Below are positions 62,301 to 64,000 of a DNA stretch of 64,000 bases, piece by piece. The position numbers were made by a program, and so were the translations under genes. The stretch covers positions 178,501 through 242,500 of the forward strand of contig MCFG01000030.1 of the NCBI GenBank assembly GCA_002104895.1. Reading direction: 5' to 3'. The notes beneath the pieces are model-generated. The model did not search any database. It was not told the DNA's origin and worked only from the letters and a program-made list of their open reading frames with translations. The DNA comes from Anaeromyces robustus. Lineage: Eukaryota; Neocallimastigomycota; Neocallimastigomycetes; Neocallimastigales; Neocallimastigaceae. The first letter of the stretch is position 1. Each line of letters starts with the position of its first letter.

Positions 62301-64000
62301 ACCAGGGAAATTACCAGAATTAACAGAAACATAATAATAATTGGAACCAGAGGTAACATATGTAATATTTTGGTTAGAAGGATCAATATCTTCACTATTA
62401 ATAGTAAATTCTTTTACAACGAAGTTGATATCTTCATTATTACTGCTTTCCTTTCGATAACAATAATTACCAGGTTTTAAAACAGTATCTTCATCAACAG
62501 TACAAGTTTGAACAAGATCACCTATATTACAACCTGTTTTATCACATTTTATAATAACATCAGTATTATCATCTGTATCAGCATTATAATAGTATCCATC
62601 ATTTGGTTCTATGGAGGTACAATTCTTAAGACTTGAACAATAAATTAAATTTGTATAACTACTAGTGAGAAGAGAAGAAGCATCTAAATAATAAATATCT
62701 TTTTTTGTAATAGCTTTTTCTTCATATAAAGCATCTAATTCAAAATAAATTAATGGATTACCCGTAATATTAACACCAGCATTAATATAATAACCATTAT
62801 TAGCAATATCTGATGATAATTCACATTTTGAAACGCTACTACAACTAATTAAATAACCATCAAAATCAAGATTATATGGAGTATTTTGAATATCAGCACC
62901 ATTATCTGTCATATAGTAACCTACAGTAGAAGCCTTCTTTTCAACACATTTGTCTCCTTCGCAATATAATAAAGGAAAATCACCACCTTTATTTCCACTA
63001 TTAATGTAAAAATGACCTAAACTTGATGCAGCTGCAGTTACACAGAAAAATTCTTCACCGAAAGTATTACAAAGAATTAAATTTAACTAATTTTTTTTTT
63101 TTTACAAAGATAATTTATATATATACATAAAATATTTTTTTTTAAGAAAATTAGAAAATTATATTAAAATTTTTTTTAAAAATATAAAAAAAAATTTTTT
63201 TTTTTTTTTTTTTGTTGAAATAAAAAATTTCACTTACTGAAGAGTGACCATCAATAAATTGACTTTCGGATGTAATAGTTGAAGACGTACAAATAGAAGA
63301 TGAATCACAAGAAATAATATTTGTAACTCCTACATTTAGTGAACCTGAATTAGCAGCACCAAATCCAGTAGTAGTAGAAGATGCCAATGTTGTTGCATAA
63401 TCTAAATAAAACTTACCTGAAGTATCTTTATTATAAAGATTACATGTAATTGATGTATCTTTACATTGAATAAGTTTTGAAGAAAGACCATCTACAAAAT
63501 ACACTACATTACTGACATTACCATAAATAGTAGTAACATCTAATTCAGAACATCCAGATGATGAACACTTTATAATTTGTTGGATAGTGGAATCATTCAC
63601 TACATTAGAGGGACTTAAATAAATACCATTATCACGTAAAGTTGAAGTACATTTAGTAGTACTTTGACATATAATTAAATTACTATATGTTTTGGCTGTA
63701 GATCCTAATATTTCTGTAGCAGTATCATAAAATACAACTGATGTATCACCAATAATAGTTTTATAAGTAGTACCATCAGAATAAATAATTGGTTTAGTGG
63801 ATTTATCAACACCAGAATTTATGAAAAATTCTCTAGCAGATTTATCAATAACTTCACAAGTATTACCATTACAAGAAATACGTTTTTCATAATTACTACT
63901 ATTGACAATACCATAATTAATATAATGACCAGCTGCAGCAGTTAATGTACATTTATTAGCAGTACAAAAAATAACCTTTTTAGATGTTTCATCAAAAAAT
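59328..64000 (-). CDS. Scaffoldin-like repeat protein C, 5' end outside window (at least 1506 aa)
   Basis: Exons seen: 64000-63238 (open to the edge) and 63086-59328, GT-AG, phase 0, at the same point (DGHSS/LNLILC) as in A and B (DGDSS/TNLIVC and DGDNP/ENLIIC). The same repeats occur: GYYINAG, YYLDASSLLTSSYTNLIYC, YFLNAGTDNNVKALIYC, YYINAGEDKYNKPIIDC. The insert (about 61150-61330) is the shortest of the three. The second half is closest to gene A by eye. The C-terminus KCNPSSAFTQKYLSLWQIM leads into a hydrophobic tail ending IYIFIIY. Being the first of three same-strand genes, it may start just outside the window. Function by family as for A; no signal peptide is visible because the start is missing. 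Confidence 0.72.

Overview
The window looks like nuclear DNA of an anaerobic gut fungus (Neocallimastigomycota). Three things support this: extreme A+T richness with long A, T, ATT, ATTT and ATTTTT tracts outside genes; many small GT-AG introns; and a cluster of three very large secreted proteins built from short Gly-Tyr-Tyr/Cys repeats with a hydrophobic C-terminal tail, the pattern of the scaffoldins of fungal cellulosomes. No bacterial-style operons, tRNAs or rRNAs were recognised. The species cannot be named from the sequence alone.

Layout. 1-6002 (+): 3' part of an 11-exon gene for a DUF3684/Hsp90-like protein. 6947-7198 (-): an 83-aa secreted peptide. 7.2-11.4 kb: non-coding. 11457-13200 (+): a decayed MATH-like gene. 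13.2-16.2 kb: simple-repeat block. 16204-20280 (-): a 1358-aa low-complexity protein. 20.3-31.9 kb: a gene desert. 31957-34124 (-): a 7-exon orthologue of CCDC25. 35644-41272 (-): scaffoldin-like gene A. 42.03-42.58 kb: a GC-richer island with several stems, a candidate structured RNA. 43899-46798 (+): a solute-binding domain fused to a class C GPCR. 47835-48964 (+): a Cys-rich secreted/membrane protein. 50263-55675 (-): scaffoldin-like gene B. 59328-64000 (-): scaffoldin-like gene C, 5' end outside the window.

Several gene models were rebuilt by hand by joining exons in phase. All junctions in the CCDC25, GPCR, Cys-rich and DUF3684 genes use GT-AG and keep frame. For scaffoldins A and B this exposes a shared 17-nt first exon coding for Met-Ile-Leu-(Lys/Arg)-Lys, which supplies the only start codon for the signal peptide. 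All three scaffoldins also share a phase-0 intron at the same point.

Taken together, 35-64 kb is a locus of cell-surface and secreted proteins: three tandem same-strand scaffoldin paralogues, with a sugar-sensor-like receptor and a Cys-rich secreted protein between two of them. The link to fibre sensing and cellulosome assembly is inference from family knowledge and gene proximity.
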